Source: Anaeramoeba flamelloides (lineage: Eukaryota; Metamonada; Anaeramoebidae). From it: a DNA stretch of 64,000 nucleotides. Shown here piece by piece: positions 48,201 through 61,184 of the stretch (the first letter of the stretch is position 1; each line of letters opens with the position of its first letter). The stretch spans positions 11,742,501 to 11,806,500 of the forward strand of contig JANTQA010000012.1 in the NCBI GenBank assembly GCA_027625915.1, written 5' to 3'. Both the position numbers and the translations under genes were made by a program. The notes below the pieces were generated by a model. That model was given only the letters and a program-made list of their open reading frames with translations. It was not told the origin of the DNA and did not search any database.

Positions 48201-48879
48201 GATTTACGCACATAACCAATATCTTTTAGCCATTTTAGACAAATTGATGCTATTAGAAAACTCCAAATCCTTATTATCCCAATTATTTAATATCTTTGAT
48301 CTTGTCGTGAAATTTAAGAATGTCCAAGATGAAATATATAGAACCGCATTGCAAGAAATCGGTAAGCAGGGCAGAGATAGAAACCTATTTCATCATTATA
48401 GTCTGACAAATAAAAAAAGGTTAAGCAATAGATTTTCAAATCAAAATCAAAATCAAAATCAAAATCAAAATCAAAAGAAAAAGATTAAGATAAATGAAAG
48501 AAATAATTTGCGCCCACAAACACCAAAAACAGAAAAATTGGTTAAAAAATTAAAAAATCGATTATTAAAAATAGTCTACGATTATAAAATGGCCTTTGAA
48601 GCCTTCCAAGATTTACTATCTCAACAAGAATCAACCAACCCGATGTTGAAATTCCTTGAATTTAGACTCGATTTTAATAAATTTTATATCAACAGAATGA
48701 AAAGAGAAGAGAAAACAGTAAAAGTTAGAAACTCAATCCGGTCAGTGGGGCAAAGACAATCAACACCATTTGGTAGAAATACTGTTTTTACACCTACAAG
48801 GGGAGTTACAGAAGAAAATATTATACAAATGAGAAAGGATTTAGACAAAACAAGAAAAAAATTATTTGATTTTAATTAA
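45283..48879 (+). CDS. TUBGCP3-like: Gamma-tubulin complex component 3 (GCP3/Spc98)
   Basis: Exon 1 is 45283-45487 and exon 2 is 45683-48879, giving 1,133 residues. The N-terminal part (LLSQLIKRNLGP; EIKKQLFNVNRTVEAINLRK across the splice) matches the GCP3 N-terminal helical domain that binds MZT1 proteins. The GCP N-domain follows (RDLLYVLQGIEGKHIK, LGWLHQHI, VGLVTSVFCSSI, GELNDPFKEFFVVSDP, LANKILRIGKSINFI), then an acidic/Lys-rich insert (about 490-680). The C-domain that binds gamma-tubulin comes last (FLLLGKGDFISHLM, TGWDIFTLGY, FKFLWKLKRVEYSL, MFEVLECSWDDF). The protein nucleates microtubules as part of gamma-tubulin complexes. The intron is 195 bases with a GTTTTC donor unlike the GTAA donors elsewhere, but the rebuilt alignment supports it. 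The start is the first in-frame ATG; the frame opens without ATG at 45262. Confidence 0.93.
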
Positions 48880-50424
48880 TTATAAAATAACGATTTCAAT
48901 TATTCTAGGGTTTTTTCGAAAATTTATTTGATATTTTGTTCTTAAATTAATTCTGTTGAAAAAAATATCTTCCGAAATATTTATGATAAAAGATTCTTTA
49001 ATCTCAAGATGTTAATAATTCGAATTTAAAAGGAATTTGGAATTTAGTCATTTTTAAAAAAAATTTAACAAAAGTTTCTATAAAAAAGTTGATAAAATCT
49101 AATAATAACAATTTTTAGTATTGTATTTACAACTTTTTTGGAAATACAGTGTTTTTTAAAAGTGAGAACTTTTTCAAAACTTTTATCAAGTTTTCTATTT
49201 TAAAAAAGTCAAAACTTCTTAAGAATTAAAACTTTTTGAAAGTTTTCTAATTCAATAAAGCGAATGATCAACCTTAAAATGTGATGTAGAGGTTGAAGTG
49301 TGAAGGAAAGCTCTTTTTATAAAAAAAAAGCCCTCACTTTATTAAAACACAAAACTTTAAAAAGGTTTTAATTCTGTCAAAATCACTCAAAAAAAAAAAG
49401 TTTTCACTTTTTTAAAAATGACTTTACCTGATCGAAAATTTTAATATTTCATTTGGTTAATAATAACCCTCAAAATGTTTTTTCAAAAGTCAAAAAAATT
49501 GTAGTAACTCTAATATATAAAAAGAATAAAACTTCAAAGATACTGTTTAACCTATTTATAAAAATTTTTCTAGTTGCAAGTATATTTTTATAAAACAATT
49601 ATTGGAAAAGTATTAAATAATATATATAATATTTATTTTCCAGCGAAGAAATACAAAAAAAAAAAACAAATAACGTTCTTACAAATCTTTTCTAAATTTA
49701 GAAATTTTAATAAATATGTAATGAAACACACAATTGACGCATTTTGGAAACAATTACTTTTTACATAATTCTGAAAACCTTCAACCTACTAACTATATAA
49801 CAATTAACAAACATGTTAATGAATCAGAATCAATGATAAAATTTTCAAATAAAAAATGAAAAAAAAAAAAAGAAATTTTTTACAAGTTTCTTTTCATTTA
49901 AATCGAAATGAGTTTTACAGGAAATGAATACGATCAAAACAATTTGTGATAATATAAATCATATTTCTTAGACAATTCCTAAAGTATATACCGGAATTTC
50001 TTTTAAAACATCTTCAACAATAATATCAAGGTCATATTGAATTATTGAGTTAAGATCTACTTTCTATTAAAATCATTTCTGTTCACAGAACTTAAATATT
50101 TCAGCCAATTCAAAGAAAAAACCAATACAATCAATTTTTTTCAAATCTGTTGATTCATAAATTCTCTTTATGTTAGGAATTAACATTTTTTGAAAAAAAA
50201 AAAACCAATACAAATTGCTTGTAAGAAAAATACTTTTGTTAAAAATACAAGCATTTATAAACCTGGTTGATAATGGCAACAAAGCCCGTATTTTGAGCTT
50301 TTATAGTCAACAATTTTAATTTTTTTTAATTTGATTTTTTAAGATTTTTGTATCTTTGTGTATCTTTTCCATTTTAGTTTGTCCCACAATTGGTAATTTT
50401 AATTTGGACTTTTGTTGAATTTTT

Positions 50425-50460
<36 letters not shown>

Positions 50461-51240
50461 GGGACAGTTGCTTAATTTTTTGTTTTTAGAAAATCATTTA
50501 CTGGAAAAAAATATTTTTCCTCCAAAATGTTCCAAAAAATGTGAAATTTGTGAACCTTTCTTAAACAATTATTTTACCAGATCTCTTTGAATTTCAGAGC
50601 AAAGAGTTCATATTTTCATGGATTTACACATGAATTTTTATGGATTTCTTGAAACATTAAATCAGAAAAAGTAAATTTTTATTTTCTTTGCAAATTCTGA
50701 AAAGATCGATAAAGGAAGATAAAAAACTAAATTTTGATATAGAATCTTTAATTCATTCAAATTTATTTTTAAAAATTAAAATAGAAAAAATATTTGAAAA
50801 TTGTCATCAATTGTTCTTTATGTGCATTTTGTAAAAAAAATCACTTATCTTGTTAAAAATTTAATTTTCCTCTGATATTTTCAAAAAAATTTAAAATTCC
50901 CATAGATTTAAAAAAACAAATTTAAAATCCATTCCTGATAGTTTAAAATATTTTTAGGTTTCTCGATTTTTTTTAAATTATTAAATATATTCTACCTTTT
51001 TATTTCAAATTTTAATATCAGAAACTAATTTTGGGTGATTGGAAATTTCAAACTTTTAACCATTTTCAAAAAGAAACCATCTCTATTTAAATTAATTTAA
51101 TTTTCCAAATTGAAGCCAAATCTTGAAAAATAATTTACTCAAAAAAACAAGTCTGTAAATCGTCTAAAACAAAATAGCACAAAAAGTCTAAAAAAAAAAT
51201 AACTAGGGAGGTAATAAACAATTTATTCAACTTTTAATAA
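48880..51240. other. Intergenic gap between convergent GCP3 and BEACH genes
   Basis: Contains LINE fragment at 49720-50060 and a run of about 30 T at 50429-50459 followed by GGGGACA. No gene is supported. Confidence 0.5.
49720..50060 (+). mobile_element. LINE fragment related to relic C (5' portion)
   Basis: Shares ACACAATTGACGC, CAACCTACTAA-TATATAAC, an AATCA-AATGATAAAA stretch, then GATCAAAAC-TTTGTGATAATA-A-ATCA with 29548-29790 of relic C. It ends before the NYRPI block. Diverged and broken. Confidence 0.6.
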
Positions 51241-54200
51241 TTAATTTATTTTCAAAAAAGGGATTTCTCCCGATTGCAAAACTAATAAAATGATTTTATC
51301 GATTTGAAACCAATGAATCGAAATTATATTTTCATTAAAAGGATAATTATTAACCAATTTAAAAGATTTCATTTTCAATATTGATAAAGTGTTATTTTTT
51401 TGCACAGCAAACAAAAAGTTGGAATCTGACGTTATAACCCAATCAATAATCAATGAATCAAACTCCAGGGATTTGAGTAATTTGCCATTTATTGAAAAAT
51501 ATTGTAAAATATTGGGATTTGTGAAAAACAGAATAAAATCGCCATTTGGGAGTATTTTTAATTTTTTAATTCCTTGTGTAAAATTTAATTGCTGCACAAA
51601 ATTTCCAGAAAGAAGCGATGAAATAATTAAATTATTATTCATTGAAATAGAAAGGATTCTATCAAATGCTTTATTAATTTCAATGTCCTTGATTATTGTA
51701 TTATGGTAACAGAGATGAAATTTTCTTTTGATCATTTGGTTTTTTTTCTTAATATTCTGATTGTTTTGATTATTCTTACTATCACTAATATTATTACTAA
51801 TATTATTCAACTTCCAAATAATGATTGTATTATCCTTTGAACCAGTTGCAATATAATTTTTGTATATAGAAAAGCAAGTTATTATATTTGTTTGATATTT
51901 AATACATTTTAAGAATTCCATTGTACTTAAATCCATTATTTTCCAGCTATAATCCCTGTGATTCCAAGAAAAAAGAAAATTACAATCTAGACTTTGTTCG
52001 TAACAAATTTTTTGATTGTATATATTATTATAATTTTCACATTCCGATTCCATCTTAATTTCATTAAGAAATTGTATATTGTTAGTATTTTTCATTATTT
52101 TCTGATTTGTTATGTTTTTATTTACCTTTTCATTCGAAATAAAACTATTTTGAATTTTTTTTTTATTTAATTGATATTTTTTAATCCTTTGGGAACTCAG
52201 AATTATTAATAAAATTTTCTGATTTATTTTGCTCGAGTTGTATAAAAAAGAAGTAATTATTTTTTCTTTATTATTTAAATTAATAGAATTGATTCGAAAT
52301 ATTTTTAGAATTTGAACATTCATCTTGACTTTTTTTTTTTTAAATTTGTTTCTTTTTGGATGGGGCTTATCAAATAATTGAATTGGACATTGACCAAAAA
52401 AATTAGTCTGTGCAATTAAAGCAGTTTTTAAAGATTGGTTATTAATATTATCAAAATTAATTCTATTCACATAATTTTCATAAGTTAAATAATAATAGAC
52501 ATTTCTAGCTTTGATAGCTTCATCGCCCGTTTGTTTATACCCAAAAATTAAATCTATCCAATGATTTAAATTTTCACTAACATAATTAGATTCTAAGGCC
52601 TTTTTGTGTATTCTTATAAATTCATAAGCATCATTATTACACCATTTCGGTAATTTTACATTATTTATTTTTTTTTCATTTTGTCTTTTTCCAAAGTCAA
52701 ATTTATTTTGATTAATTAAAAATTCTGGCAAATAAAAAAATTCGGGAATTAATTCTTTAACATCAGACAAAGATCCTTGTGTGTTTTTAAAAGATTTATT
52801 CAGTGAAAAAAATATTCTATCAGAATGATCAAATCTTCCATCTATTAAATACAAATTTCATTATTTTTTTTATTATTAGTTTTTGGATAAAAAAATAGTT
52901 TTATTCAAGAAATACGAGTAAAATTAGAAAAAATGTATGTTTTTTCATAATAATTTGTTTTTAAAACATTTTAGAATATATTTTTATGTAAATAAAATAT
53001 TTTTTTAAAAAATTCCAAGAGTTTGTAGATAATAATATGTACTTAATATAAAAAAGTACTATTTTTTTCTGATTAATATTTTTCGAAATCTAGATTTATA
53101 ACTTAATTCAATTAACCACTGTGATAAATTTTTTTAGAATCAAAACAATCTCAACTTTTGAATATCGAAAATAATTTTTGAAATTAGTGTGCACTTTTTT
53201 ATTTTTTTTTGAAAAATTGAGGTTGAGAAAATTTTTGAAATCAAAGAATAAGTTAATATATTAAATTAGAATATTTTTCAAGAAAGTTTGTCTTTTTAAA
53301 TAACTTTTTTCTTAATTTTACCATTTAAAAATAAAAGAACATTTGAAAACCAAATTAGTCCCTTTTGTGAAAATAGAATTCCCAGAATTTAGAATTTGCT
53401 TTAGTAAATGAGTTAAAATAAGATAATGTATATAAAAATATACATAATTTCAAGTTTGAATTCAATCATTTTGGCAAAAAATGTTTTCAAGAAAAAGTTA
53501 AATGGAAACTTTATTTATTTTAATTTTTTCATTTAGTTTTTTTAATTTTTTTAATGGAAGGTATTTGATCAGTTTTCCATTTTTAGTGTTTTTTTGGGTC
53601 GTAGGGACATATTACACATAAAAAATTATTATAATTAATATTGCAAGGTATTCTAATGAGATCATAAAAAAGAATTGTCCGAAGATAAAGTTAAAAGAAA
53701 AAGAAAAATGAATAAGAAAGAAAAATGAAAAAGAAAAAGAAAAAGAAAATGAAAATGAAAAAGGAAAAGGAAATTGAAAAAAAAATTGAAAAAGAAAAAA
53801 GAAAAAAGAAAAAGAAAAAGAAAAAGAAAATGAAAATGAAAAAGAAAATGAAAAAGAAAATGAAAAAAGGGAAAAAAAAAGTGAAAAAGAAAAAGAAAAA
53901 AGGAAAGAAAAGAGAAAAAGAAAAAGAAAATGAAAAAAGAAAAAAAAAAAAAGAAAAAGAAAGTACAAACCTTGTAATTTAATTGAAAGGGTACTAAAAG
54001 GTTCCAAACGTAATAAAAAATAAAAAATTGAAGCTATATTAGAATAATGACTACCATAAAAAAATCTAGGAATATTAGAATGAATCATTTGTACTTGATT
54101 ATAGTGATGGTCTTGTAATTTTTGCCTCTTTTTATTTAATGCGCCTACTGGCAATTTTAAATCTCTATAAATCTTATGATCCTTTAAATCTAATTTTTCA

Positions 54201-55548
54201 CTTTTGAAATCTGTTAAAATCCAGGGAAATATTGGGTACTGTGACAAGTCATGATAATTTCGACCTGATAAAGTATTTAATTCCATTAAATATTGGTAAT
54301 TTGTCATTTTTCCTTCAATCCACTGCCTTTGTAATTTTAAAAAATTGTAATATCCAACACTGTCACAATCATCGCGATAATGATTATGATGATTATTACT
54401 ATTACTATCACCACCATTCTCGTTATTATTTATCGAATAAAAATTGATATTATTAACCAGAAATCTTTTATTAAATTGCTTTAATAAGCCAATTTTTTTT
54501 AATATTTTTTGTATGGCGAGATCAAGATTTGATTTTTCAAAATTAAAATATAAACTTTTTTTTTTCTTCAAGAATATTTCAATTGACGTATATTGGAATT
54601 GATATCTTCTTTTCCATATTTTTTCAATTTTTTTATAAGAATATATTTTATAAGAATAAGTTTGGATGTTCTTTTTATCAAAGCATATACCTAAGAATTC
54701 AAAACAATTTTTATTCAGAAAAAATATACCATCAAATTTTGATTTGTTAGTAATTAATTGGCATTTATATTTATTATTTTGTTTTTTATTCTCATTGTAT
54801 TGTGATATACAATTATTATAATAATTAATGTGATTCAAATTATTTTTTAAGCAATTAAAATATTCAATCCAAAGAAATGTAGCAGTTTTTTTCAAATAAT
54901 AGATATTATCGTTATTAACCTTGATCAATAATGAATAACCACAATCTCTATACTTGGAGGCATATTTATGCTTTGAATAAAGTAAATTTCTTTTTAATTT
55001 TGATCTTTGATTTAAGATTGTTCTTTTTGAATCAAGTTTTAAATATGTTTTTTTATTTTTTTGAAAATATTGATTAGACCAAATTGAATTTGGATTTAAT
55101 AAGTGTTTCAAGATTTTTTTCCATTTTTTCTGATATTGGAAATTTAATTTTTGTATCTTTTCGATTTTTAAATTTTCAATTTTTGATTGCTTTTTAAGAA
55201 TTTTATCCAAATATTTATTTATATTGAATTCAATAGTAGTATTCAGGAAACTATTTATATTATTTTTTTTATTTTTATTATTTATCACTGAATAGTGCTT
55301 TTTTTTTATTTATTGAATTTCCATTTATTAATTTATGTGAATTCCAATCAAAAGAAAAGATAATTTTTTGATCATCTTTTCCGTTATCATTCATTAAAAA
55401 ATTATTAATTATTAAGTTTTTATTTTTTTTATTTTTAAAGTGATTATTTTTTGATAAATAGTGTAAATTCTCATTTTCATATTTTTTTAATATTTTTTCA
55501 AATTTTCTTTTCCATGCATTATTTTTCTGTTCCCCATCATCATCATCA

Positions 55549-55598
<50 letters not shown>

Positions 55599-57797
55599 AT
55601 TATTTAATTGATTGATGGAGAAATTAATTTGTTGAATTATTGGAAATAAGTACTTTTCAGGAATGAAATTTTTAGTTTTGTTTTTTTTATAAAAACATTT
55701 CAAAATATTTTTAAGGTAATTATAAAAATCTTTAAAAAAATTATTTCTGATCAATAATAAAAACAATTTTATTATTATGAAGAAATATTGATCTGGTAAA
55801 TTATTTTTATTGATCATAATAATTTTTAAAATTAATTGAATTATTTGGTGAATATTAATTAAATTATTTCTAATAATTATTTTATTGTTTCTTATTGTTA
55901 TTTTATTATTATCATTTGAAAGAGTTAATAAAAAAAACAAATTGATCAAATTTTTCAAATTCACAAAAAATATTTGATTACTATTATGAAATAATAAAAT
56001 TGAATTCATGTCATTATTTAATTTATCAATAAACACATTATATATTTTGATCAAAAATAACTTTAAAAATTCAAAAATTATTTTTGATACTTTAATATGA
56101 TTGTTTAAATTATTTAAAATAAAAACAAAATCATTTTTCAAATTGATGATACGTTTCTTATCTGTTTTCATGTTGCGATAGTAATAAATTATTAATATAT
56201 TTATTAATTGCATTTGGATATAAGTGAAATTATTATTGTTACCCATTAATAAAACTTGAAATATTTTTAATATATAGCAATCTTTTAGTAAAAAGAAAAA
56301 TGGATATTTTTTTTTGAAATTGTAAATTTTCTGAAATAAATGTAAAAAATGAAGAAATGTAATTTTTTCATTATTAATGATGTTATCAAAATAAATATTA
56401 AAAATATTCAAATATAACTTTATTTGGTTGTCTTTAACATTTTGATATTGTTTCATTTTATTATTATTCTCGATTTTTTTTTTCAAATTTAAGTAATGAT
56501 TGTTTTTTGAAATCTTTAAAAAATTTTTAAAATCTTTTAATTTTATATTAAAATTATTCCTTTTTAATAAATTCTCAAAATATCGAATATTATTCTCTAA
56601 ATTATGCAAGTATATAAACTTTATATAAAATTTTAAAATTATGGATTGAATTTCTCGGTTATTAATACGAAACAATATTGAAAAATAATAATTAAATTTA
56701 ATCGTCTTTTTGATTTTTATAAAATTTGAGAAACTAAATGTATCAGAACATAAATCTAATATCTGATAAATTTCTTGCACTTGAATTTTTTTTATTATTT
56801 TCATTCGATAGATACAATTTTTTAATAATAATTTGACATTTTTTTCATAATTTTGATTATTATTCATCAAATATTTTCTCATTATGTTAATTATTATTTT
56901 TCTACATTTTTTTTTTCTATTACCAGAACTCTTTTCTTTATTCAAATTATAATATTTATTTAATACTACTAAAATATTTTGCAAAGAAAAATATTCACTT
57001 TCAATTTTATAAATTATTTCAAGTATCCTCTTTTGTATTTTTATAGAACAGTAACTCCAAATTTCAAAATTTAATAAAAAGTTTTTTAAAAAGGATTTGA
57101 TCAATTCAGTTTCTTGATGAAAATACAAACAATTATAAATCTTTTCGATTTTCCGTATACTTTGAAGAGATAATAACTCATAACTTAATTTATTTGTAAA
57201 TAAATAACTGAATAATTGAAAGCCTTTTATCATTTCGAGTTCTTTTCTTAAAATTTTAGAATCGTTTAATAACATTCTAATTATCTGGAAAAATATAATT
57301 ATAATCCTTTTTTGAAGTATTAAATTAAAATCATTTTTATTTAAATTGTCTTGTATTAGTATTGGAAATAAATATTTAATTCCACCAATTTTAAATAAAA
57401 TTTGAGAAAAGGTTGAGAAAGATTTTGAAATTAAGTGTCTTTTTTTCAAAATATTTTTGGTATTGTTGATTGTATCATTTGCCGAATAAATTTGGAAAAA
57501 ATAATTTTCATATCTATTTAATAATTGAAAAGAATAATTAAAATCTTTATGAAATACATTCATTTTATTTAAATACAATAATAAAAGTTGTTTTTCTCTC
57601 AATAATTTATTAAAACAATTTATATTAATTATTTGAACTTTCATAAATTTATTTGCATTTTTGCATTTTTTACCAATTGTAAAAGTGTTGGTGTTGATAT
57701 TGTTGTTGTTATTCTTGTGTTTATTGAAATTATTATTCTTATTCTTATTATTCTTATTCTTATTATTCTTATTATTATGATTATTACTATTATTATG

Positions 57798-57852
<55 letters not shown>

Positions 57853-60800
57853 GCATTAATGTTATTGATATATTTGTTCTTGTGATTATAAACGTTGTTA
57901 TGGATTTTATTGATTTTTGGAAAAAATTTTAAATTAATTTCTTTAACAAATTTGTTATTTATTTCAACTATAAATTTTTTTACAGATTTATTATTTTTAT
58001 TTAATGTTTGGAAATGCTTAAAGGTGAAAAAAAACCAGTGGTCATCTTTGATATTAATTTTAAGTATTTTCATGTTTTTCATTTTCATCATTTTTTCTTT
58101 AATTATTAAATAATATTCTTTATCTATCAAGTTTTTTTTAAGAATTATTTGTAATTTGTAATTTGTATTGGTTTTTATAGTATATAAATTAAAATATTTT
58201 CCCTTTTGGTTTATTTTATTAAAAGTATTATTATTGTTATTTTGAATTTCATTTTTAGGAAATTTTCGATCATCATTTGTTAATTTCCGTTCATTTTCTT
58301 TATTTGGATTATTGGCTATTCTGATCCAAATTGTAAAAGTATATCTGTTTGAATTAAAAAAATTATTGTTCAAATGAAATTGCAATCTTGATTTTTTCGT
58401 GTTAAATTCAAAAAAATTAGAATATTTTTGGAAATAATTTTGAATAATATTTTTTAGATCTAATAAACATTTATATTTATAATAATATTTATTTGTTGTC
58501 AAATTTTGAATTATGTTGAATAAATTTAAATAAAAATTTAAATTTTTTTCATTGAGATTCATTGAAATATAGACAGTTATATATTTTAAAAATTCTTTGA
58601 TTAATTGTTTATTTTGGAAAATTGTATTTTTTAGATAATTATTTGGAAAAATTAAATTCAATTCTGTTTTATTTGTATATTTAAATAATTCACTTAGAAT
58701 AAGTTTATTCCATTTTTTATATCTAGAATTTTTTTCTTTTGTTTGTATATCAAGTAAATTTTGGAGAAAAATAATTAAAAATAATTTATTTTTTTGATAA
58801 TAATTAAATAAATTTGTTAAACTTTTTATTTTTGGTAAAATGAATTTACTTGATTCCAAATCATGTTTTGAAAAATCATTTTGAAATTTTAAAAATTTTA
58901 TTTTATTAATTATTAACAATTGTAATAAAATAATGCCCATTGGCTTTATATTTATGTATTTCTTATTGTGTTTCATTTTGGTAAATATTTTTTTAAAATT
59001 AATTTTTGTTAATTCTTTTATTAAATCATCATAATTATTATCAAAGAATAATTTTATTTTGTGTTTTAACTTTGTAATCATTATTGTTATAGCTTGTTTT
59101 TTTTTGTTGCTATTACCATTTTCTTGTTTTTTTGTATGATTTATGATTTTGCTACTACTACTACTACTACTACTACTATTCAAAAAGTAATTTAAATTTT
59201 TCATATTAAAATTAAAATTTTTGAGGAATTGTATATAATTTTTAGGAAATTTGATATTAATTAATAAATTATTTTTAATTTCATCGAATAAAAATGATTT
59301 CAAGGTTTTGAAAGTTGTGTTTGGGGAATATACTAAAAATGATATTTTGATATATTTTAATAATAACTGAATCAATTCGTTTGGATAATTATTTATAAAA
59401 TAATAAATCTTTTCATATAGAGTAAAAACTTGGTTTTTATCTAAAGCAAATTCGTTATTTTTTTGATAGCAATCATTAAACTCAATCACATAAGTCTTTT
59501 TTTTGACATTATAATCTTTTTTCAAAGTAATTTTATTATTAAAATTAAAATAATTATTTAAAATAAGAAAATAATATTTAATCAATGGGAAACTATTGGT
59601 GCAATTAGAAATATATTTGTAATAAATAGTTTTAAATTTTGAGATCAATATTTCGAAAATATTATTATTGTTGCTGTTGTTGTTTTTGTTGTTATTTCTG
59701 TTGTTGTTGCTGCTGCTGCTGTTTTTGAGTATATTAATATCTAATTTCGTGGAATATATATATGAGATTAATAATTGAGAAATTGCTATGAGTGTTTTGG
59801 ATATAAAGAAATTATTAATTGCAAGCTTTGGTAATTCAACGCCCTGAATATTTCTAATTAATTTAATAAAACACTGTAAATTAAAATTACTAAAATCCAA
59901 TATTTGATCAATTAATGTAAATAATTCAATGAATTTCTTTTCATTTTGAGAATTCCATTGATTGTTTGCTAATACTCTATGAAATAATTTGTACCATAGT
60001 CTATAATCTAATTGTTGACAGATTTCAATTTCAATAAATAATCGAGAATTAATAAAGAATTTGATTTCTTTTAATATACTTATAATCGCACTTATATTAA
60101 GATGTTTGAAAGATTTTTTAAAAACATTCGATCTTAAATTTACTGAAAAGGTATTGACAATGTTTGAAGGTCTTAAATTAGTGAGGATCTTTATAGAATT
60201 AAAATTTAGTTTTTTACCAAAAGTGTCTTCATTAAAACCCAAGATAAAAGATTGGAAATTTTCCAATAATTGAAATTTTTTTGTATATTTCAGACTTATG
60301 GGCCTGTAAGTAATTAAATCCTTTTTCTCAAATTTAATTTTGTCTCCTTGGAAAGATCGACAAAGGATCTGAAAAGAGTGTAAATACAGATCCATTATTT
60401 TTTCAATAGGAGTAATTGATGTATCCTTTTCATTAACCTGCAAAATATGTTTGAAGGTATACCCGAAAGTTTCTTTCATTAGTCCAATTAAAATGGAAAA
60501 GTTTTGTTGTTCTAAGAGATTAATAAATTCTGTTGATTTTTGAATATAGCTTTTGTTTTTTTTTTTCTTTTCTTTTTTGTTGCTTAAATTATTTTTCTTT
60601 AGGTGCATAAAAATGAGAATCTTGAATAGGAATTTGCTTATTTTATAAATTTGGATCACAGCATTATTAAAATTGGTTTCTTTACGATTCTGTTTTTTGT
60701 TATTGTTTTGATTTATTTCTGGTTTTTCAATTGCACAAGAACCTTTAAAAAAAAAAAAGAGAAAATAAAAAAGAAATAGAAATAAATTTTATTTAGAGAA

Positions 60801-61184
60801 CAAAAAGGATCGAGCTAGAATAATACTGAAGAAACAGAAATTTTATACTTTTCTTAGTTTTTGAGCCAGTGTTTTGAATTAGATGGACGCATGACTTTAC
60901 AACAATGAAAAGCTTTTTATTGATATGAGTTTCTTTCCTTTGCAAGAGAAAAGTTAAAAACGGTTCAAATGAGGTTTGGCTTAAAGTGGTTGTTTTCGTT
61001 CTTCGTGTTAGTGTTTTTGTATTCTGAAAGTTTTTTTTTTGATACAAACAAAAGAATTTAAGAACATAATATTAGAATATTGGAAAAAAGTTCTGAATAA
61101 ATAGAAAAAATGAATGAGGAAAAGATCAGAAATAGGTACACTAAATTCCATTGTATTGGCTTCAAATTGTTGTTTCTGATCCAT
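51241..61184 (-). CDS. Neurobeachin-type BEACH protein (ConA-like, PH-BEACH, WD40), four exons, with a frame change in exon 3
   Basis: Proposed exons: 61184-61140 (MDQKQQFEANTMEFS), 61023-60849, 60742-53971 and 52841-51241, about 2,863 residues if one base is skipped at an A9 run (55307-55299). Domains in order: armadillo-like helical region; ConA/LamG-like domain at about 860-1130 (TFTIWIRI ... WFFFTFKHFQ ... FTIGKK); more helical repeats; PH-BEACH at about 2065-2160; BEACH at about 2210-2500 (YQYLMELNTLSGRNYHDLSQ, YPIFPWILTDF, FYGSHYSN, RLEPFSTLSIKLQ then DGRFDHSDR, VKELIPEFFYLPEFL, WIDLIFGYKQ); WD40 repeats (ATGSKDNTIIIWKL). The exon 3-4 splice falls inside BEACH, which fixes it. Family proteins act in vesicle and lysosome traffic. 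The first two exons are less certain. Long Asn runs and Lys-rich tracts are present. LYST/NBEA subtype is not decided. Confidence 0.85.
52842..53970 (-). other. 1.1-kb BEACH intron with a donor-proximal pyrimidine tract
   Basis: The donor is GGTTTGTAC (GT at 53970) and the acceptor is TTTAATAG just before 52841. From the donor inward for about 270 bases the minus strand is almost all TTTTTC/TTTTC units, giving (GAAAAA)n on the plus strand at 53690-53962. This is a pyrimidine tract at the wrong end of an intron. The rest is ordinary AT-rich sequence. Confidence 0.7.

Noticed and set aside
53725-53982. Lys-rich plus-strand ORF
   Set aside because: It is the (GAAAAA)n strand of the BEACH intron tract, with no start context or domain.
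55278-55312. Short intron joining the two BEACH frames
   Set aside because: The only GT near the junction (55288) joined to the nearest AG gives an immediate stop, and no other GT occurs on the coding strand for about 360 bases upstream.
57633-58113. Ile-rich frames around 57.6-58.1 kb
   Set aside because: Complement or frame-shadows of the poly-Asn region of the BEACH gene.
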